A DNA stretch of 64,000 nucleotides from Hyalella azteca (taxonomy: Eukaryota; Arthropoda; Malacostraca; Amphipoda; Hyalellidae), in the NCBI RefSeq assembly GCF_000764305.2, contig NW_025939286.1, positions 62,001-126,000 on the forward strand, read 5' to 3'. Of this stretch, positions 58,723-64,000 are shown piece after piece. Within the stretch, counting starts at the first letter, position 1, and every line of letters begins with the position of its first letter. The notes under the pieces were generated by a model that ran no database searches, was not told the origin of the DNA, and saw nothing but the letters and a program-made list of their open reading frames with translations. Position numbers and translations under genes: made by a program.

Positions 58723-61700
58723 TTCAGCTAACCAGTTGAGCGGAAAATTCATTCACATTAAAACTTGGAAGGATAAATTTCCTCTTTAATGACAACGGGC
58801 TTATTGTGAGCGCGAGGCATTAGAGTCAGCGGCGCCTAGGGGAGGTAATCTCTTAATAGCTTTAACATCGTCTTCCGTTAATGATAACTCGGATCTCTTT
58901 AATATCCTAATCTCAATATATCGGGTTTCTGCACAAGATAGCTTGGTATTTAATTACTTCTTGCTTTCATTTGTGAAATTTAAAGAGCAATGTTTTCGCA
59001 CTGCCTGAAAATGTGCGTCAAAACTCAAAAGAAAAGTTTTTTTTGTAATAGTATTGTATAGTTATAAAATTGAACGCCTCCCCAGCATTCGTCTGGAAAT
59101 AGTTAACCTGTAGCTACCAATTCAAATTCCGCATGAGAAAATATCGAAATTAACGTAGTGCTACCATCAACGCTTTTATTGAGGCCTTCGATATTATCCC
59201 CGTATTATATGTTTAGTAAAATGCTAAATTAGAAATTAATCCGTTTTTCGGCAAATTCAGGAACATGCAGTGTTAATGTGCTGACGTAAACTCTTAACTG
59301 ACATCCAGACGTGTAACTTGAACGGTACCAAGTTCTCTTATAATCAATGTATCACTTGTCTTCGGCACATTTTTTCTTCTTAGTACTCTACATTCAAAAG
59401 ACTATTTGTATCAATTTCCGCATTTGGAAACCACACTTTTGCAGAGCAGGGTTTATGATGCTCAGTGTAATGTTTTTTCGATTAATTTCGATACCAGCCC
59501 CCGAAATTTTACAATGCTCCATTATAATTTTATTAATTAATTTCAATTCCAGCCCCTGAACTTTGATCATTCTTCAACTAAAGTCACTTTTTATGATAGT
59601 TTGCCCCTGCAAACATTTGAGTGTTCAGTGGCGGCCTCTCATCTCCTCTCTCGGTGGTGATCGAGTCTATGTAATCTGATACTCGGGATCCTGTCCATCA
59701 TAATGAGTGCTCATCTCATCGCAACTCTCGCGCTAATGGAGAATTTCACAGCAATCTTGTTGATTCACCCAATTACTTTCAGTGAGCGCGTGTGGCCGGT
59801 GCAGGAAACCATGCAGTAAACATCTTTTAATATCCTTAGATTTTTCGTGAATTTAGTTGCCATAATATTTAATATTAGGCAGAAACAACAAAGACATAAA
59901 TCCGAATTATTGGACAATTTACTGCTATTTGGAGTGAATTAACTGAAGCATTGGTTGTTGAGTAACTGTGTGACAAGTATCGGTCGTCCATTGGTGAATA
60001 CGATGGTGCTTGTTGTATCGTGAAAAATGTCAATGTTGAGAATATTTACTTGTTGATTCTTGTAGAGATTTATGAATAACAGTTCTATTTAAGATGTGAG
60101 TGGCAATAGAAGTCTATAATAAAGAGTGTTTTCTCCTTTTCTCCAGTAAGCTCCTCTCTCTTGAACATTTAGTTCTAAGTGAATGAAACTGAGCTTTTAA
60201 TAAATAAGATAAAGTGAAGCAATCTTTGTGGCTTTTAAGTTGAGATTTATCTTTGAATCAAGGACCAGAATTTGTAAAGCTTCTTGAGGCTGTGACTAAA
60301 TTTTGACAAATTGGGCTTATTGTGTCGCGTAGCAAACTCAACTGTGACGTTGATGCGGAATCCATTTTTTCGTTCTGCTACCGAGGTCATGGGCTCGAAT
60401 AAGTCGGTGGCAGCGGAAATCAATTAACAAGTCAGCGTTCACAATATGTCTAGGTTTCCTTGCGAATCGTCTCAATTGTGATACAAAGGCGTTTTCATAA
60501 ACCTACCAGACATTTACAAATCTCAAGCTCAATCACAAACTGAAAAATAATAAAAATATTTTTATTAAAATCGAGGAGCCCGAGGATACTCTTTATTTTT
60601 ACTGCACTGGACATGATTATGCCAAATAACAACCTTCGGGAGTCTTCCTCCTATATACTGCATATCTTTGGTTCACTCGTAACTCAGTTTTAGTGATTTT
60701 ACTCTCCTGCCTGGTGATCAACTTGCTTAACGAGCGGTAAACTGCCCAAGTCACTCCCCGTGACTGCCATAACCCAGCACCCAGATGGGCTGTGTGTTCT
60801 GAAGACTGCAGTGGAGTGTAAGTCTTGTCACGCTCCATAGGCTAGGAATTATTTCATTCATCTTTTCCTCTTGGAAATAATTCTTGGTTAATGGCACCGA
60901 AGGGCAACGCAACTGAGGAGAATGCGTTATAAATTGTTAATTCATGATGTACTGAAATTCATGCAAAGTAAGCCGACCGTTAAATAAATATATCCTGTGT
61001 CCATTGTACATCATATAAAAATGAACATATCAAGGGTTTATATGCATTTATTTTAATAGCTTCGAAAAGCAGATTTGCTTAATTTCCGTTAACTGACAAC
61101 GTATGTTCGGATCTTTTTCCACTGTAACCGCTAAGCATCTAACTGCTTTCGAATGCGTTCAGCGTTATCGGCGTTAGCACGTCATTATACGAGTTCTGGT
61201 GAGAGTTCTCGAGTTCTGAGGACGAGTTCTGGTGAGAGCTGAAGAGAGGACGAGACATTATTTAAGACAAGGCTCGAGTAAGGGACTTGGACTTGCTGTG
61301 AAGCACCGCTCACCAACACACATGTGAGCTAGCATCGTAGCAGGCAAGAGTTGCTGCAATTTTCTCCTATTTTTAGTGGATATCGGAACAATTGATGACA
61401 CTTGTGTCAACATTGCCACAAGGTTGAACTTGAACCCTTCAATTATCTCCCCCGAGTGATGATAATGCTCACGGGGATTCAACTTAATCATTTCAACCTT
61501 CATTTCTTGATCCCAGCCGATGAAGCTCTGCTAAAAAATTGACTTATTGAAGTCGTCTATTTATTCTCGGCTTGGTTAATTGTTCTGAATTTGTTGTAAA
61601 ATTCAAATTTCTTCAGTACCTGAAGCGTTGGACAGGGATGCGAACTCGAACATTGTAACCTCATGTATAGAACTGCACTTATGCGTGATAACGATTCTTT

Positions 61701-61940
61701 TCAACCTCCGACATTATAACCCCTGTATAAACTCCCTCAATCGAGCTTCAGTGAAAGTGATAACAACGTCTGCATTACATCTACGTAATTGTTTTTTGGT
61801 ATAATTACTCTCAGTATCAAACATCAGTAAAAGTGATATAATTTTATTGTTGTTGAATTGATAATTGTAACCTCGGTACCCCAATATCTCGCACCAAACT
61901 AAACCAAGTGGCGTTGAGAAGTAGCGTCGTGTTGGGCACG
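58723..61940. other. Presumed intron, no gene seen
   Basis: Two short local duplications are visible: TTAATTTCRATNCCAGCCCC twice (near 59483 and 59539) and CGAGTTCTGGTGAGAG twice (near 61190 and 61222). No exon could be supported. Confidence 0.45.
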
Positions 61941-62039
61941 ATGAAGAGGGAGCTGCAAGAGCTTCTCTCGCTACCCTCGTCCCCGGACTGTGCCAGCCTT
62001 ACAGCGGACACTCTCATGGTGGTCACCTCGTCTGACCTG
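61941..62039 (+). CDS. Possible further exon D (start MKRELQELLSLPSS)
   Basis: From the ATG at 61941 a short frame of 33 codons ends at a GACCTG/GTGAAG donor (62039/62040) in phase 0. Its third positions are GC-rich, unlike the AT-rich surroundings, and the peptide (KRELQELLSLPSSPDC, then LTADTLMVVTSSDL) looks protein-like. The frame stays open upstream to 61857, but no good acceptor with a pyrimidine tract precedes it. If real it is more likely a short first exon of another isoform than an internal exon. No family recognised. Confidence 0.35.
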
Positions 62040-62689
62040 GTGAAGTATATTTCATTCTTGCTAATTTGTGTCTCTGCATTGCTTAGTCCTCAAGTTGACG
62101 TACCTTGCTTTCATGTGAAAATGTTTTTAATAAGCAGTGTGGTTATAATGTATTAATCATATACCTTTCACTCTCGAGTTTGTGTATAGGATTTTCGTTA
62201 TATATATTTTCCCGTTATTTTTATTTACGTCGCTTTCAGTAATGTTTTGCAAACTGTACGTGCGTATTTTTAGACGTTTATTTGTTGTTTTATTTATTTC
62301 TAATTCATTTAATGCCAATAGCCTCTTTGTTTGTATATATTGCGACTGTCAGTTCCAAGCCTGTTTCTTATATGGATGCCGTCATTTTTAATCTGATTTT
62401 CCAATAAACATGTACCGTCGACGATATTTATTCTGCAGGGCGTGAATTATAATGGTAAAAATGATGGGTGTATATGCCATTAGAAATTTATTTATGCTCA
62501 AAAGCATTTGCTTAGGAGCTCACTCATTACAAGTTTCGTTTGTGAGCAATGCCAACTTAAGCAATGAAATCGGATTAATCTACCACTAAGGATCATCCTG
62601 TAGCTGGGTTGAGTTAACCTGCAACATCGAGACCTCGTAAGCTGTCTATCCTTCAACGCCGTTTAACTTTTAACACCGTATCTGAATTG
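62040..62689. other. Presumed intron, no gene seen
   Basis: AT-rich sequence before the 18-bp minisatellite. Nothing could be supported. Confidence 0.5.
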
Positions 62690-63352
62690 CACGCCATGTT
62701 AACCTTGTACGCAGAGTTAACCTTATACGCCGAGTTAACCTTATACGCCGAGTTAACCTTGTACGCAGAGTTAACCTTATACGCCGAGTTAACCTTGTAC
62801 GCAGAGTTAACATAGTACGTCGTGTTAACCTTATACGCCGTTTAACCTTATACGCCGTTAAACCTTATACGTCGTGTTAACCTTATACGCCGTGTTAACC
62901 TTATACGCCGTGTTAACCTTATACGCCGATTAACCTTATACGTCGTGTTAACCTTATACGTCGAGTTAACCTTATACGCCGTGTTAACCTTATACGCCGT
63001 TTAACCTTATACGTCGTGTTAACCTTATACGCCGTGTTAACCTTATACGCCGTGTTAACCTTATACGCCGTGTTAACCTTATACGCCGTGTTAACCTTAT
63101 ACGCCGTGTTAACCTTATAGGTACGCCGAGTTAACATAGTACGTCGTGTTAACCTTATACGCCGTGCTACCTTATACGCCGTTAAACCTTATACGTCGTG
63201 TTAACCTTATACGCCGTGTTAACCTTATACGCCGTGTTAACCTTATACGCCGTTTTAACCTTATACGCCGTGTTAACCTTATACGCCGTGTTAACCTTAT
63301 AGGTACGCCGAGTTAACCTTGTACGTCGTGTTAACCTTATACGCCGTGCTAA
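62690..63352. repeat. 18-bp minisatellite, GTTAACCTTATACGCCGT, ~36 copies
   Basis: Near-identical 18-bp units carry GTTAAC and variants GAGTTAAC/GTGTTAAC, CTTGTACG/CTTATACG and CGTCG/CGCCG. The variants GTACGCAGAG dominate at the left end. A composite block (TTATAGGTACGCCGAGTTAA, then GTACGTCGTG and CGCCGTGCTA) occurs at about 63113-63170 and again about 63295-63352, 182 bp apart, showing that segments of ten units were copied together. Minus-strand frames (Tyr-Lys-Val-Asn-Thr-Ala repeats) are artefacts. Confidence 0.95.
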
Positions 63353-64000
63353 CATTCTATATCGAGATGGACTCCAATTAAGTTGATTTGAACTCCTACA
63401 GTTCATTACTTTAACATACAGCTAAACACGCTACACCTCAAAAGCAGCGTCTGGCTCACTCGTTATCAATGTTTTCTACCTACTTCAGTAACTGGAAATA
63501 TTTTTGGTTAAGAGGAGAAACTAAACATAAACTGATGTTATCGTTTTTGGTCATTACTTATATTCATATGGCTCATCACATTTAGTTGCAGGGTCTTTAT
63601 TAAATCATTACTTAAGCTCAATATTATCTCTGGGTGTTGCCTGTTTTGTAGTACTCTTGTGGTTATTAATTTAGCGACAGCTATGACCATTCCAACATGC
63701 ACATTGCACATCAACTAAGAAAAATTCGTTCTGTATTTTCAGTCATCTTATTAATTATTAATTTTTTCTTATTTATAGTCTAGAAGTTTCCTCACCTCCC
63801 TCAAATACATTGTTTTGATTATTTTTTTATTGAACGGTTATTTAAATTTTACTTCTATCTAATAATTTATTGTTCCAATTTTAGTTGTTTTTCTGTATAA
63901 AGTTTGTAACCTTCCGATGCTTCAATAAGGTGAATCAGCTTCGGGCGACTCGCTATTTTTTTTCTCAATAATTGAAAAAAACAGGGAAATTTTGATTCAA
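63353..64000. other. No gene seen
   Basis: AT-rich right end of the window. Nothing could be supported. Confidence 0.5.

Noticed and set aside
60617..60838. 73-codon minus-strand frame
   Set aside because: No recognisable domain and no repeat partner in the window.
62919..63406. Minus-strand frames of Tyr-Lys-Val-Asn-Thr-Ala repeats
   Set aside because: Translation of the 18-bp minisatellite.

Overview
The window is a stretch of AT-rich, intron-rich animal nuclear DNA. There are no operons and no bacterial-style packing of ORFs. Recognisable coding sequence lies in short exons with consensus GT/AG splice sites, separated by kilobases of non-coding DNA, and the rest is mobile elements and minisatellites. 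The repertoire (Tc1-, Tigger-, piggyBac-, hAT- and Harbinger-like DNA elements, a non-LTR retrotransposon with a pentanucleotide tail, many minisatellites) fits an invertebrate, perhaps an arthropod. The sequence alone does not fix the species.

Region by region. (1) 1-850, minus strand: the first two coding exons of ARFRP1, an Arf-family GTPase of the trans-Golgi; the rest of the gene lies beyond the left edge. (2) 998-8260: a block of transposon debris. It holds a degraded piggyBac-like element, two copies (one young, one old) of a TA-target MITE, a duplicated 120-bp unit, and two 3' ends of one LINE family placed head to head. (3) 9.2-62 kb, plus strand: probably one large regulatory gene with very long introns. 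Exon A (9792-10532) and exon B (38523-39371) both end in phase 0. Exon C (46512-46862), rich in Gly, Ser and His with an IKQED motif, starts and ends in phase 0. A possible further exon D lies at 61941-62039. The layout suggests alternative N-terminal exons joined to a shared exon, as in developmental transcription factors, but I do not recognise the protein and its main domain would lie to the right of the window. (4) The introns contain minisatellite clusters (12.9, 15.9-17.6, 32.3, 46.1-47.5, 50.6-51.8, 62.7-63.35 kb), a dead Tc1-like element (23.1-24.4 kb), a Tigger-like MITE (43.5 kb), a Harbinger-like element carrying a MADF-like gene remnant (44.9-45.6 kb), a tRNA-derived SINE-like piece (41.7 kb) and a hAT-like element with a second hAT MITE inserted in it (47.8-49.3 kb).

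The best-supported calls are ARFRP1 and the transposons whose terminal repeats and target duplications can be read directly. The large regulatory gene is an inference from splice sites, phase and composition. No CRISPR array, rRNA or intact tRNA was seen.
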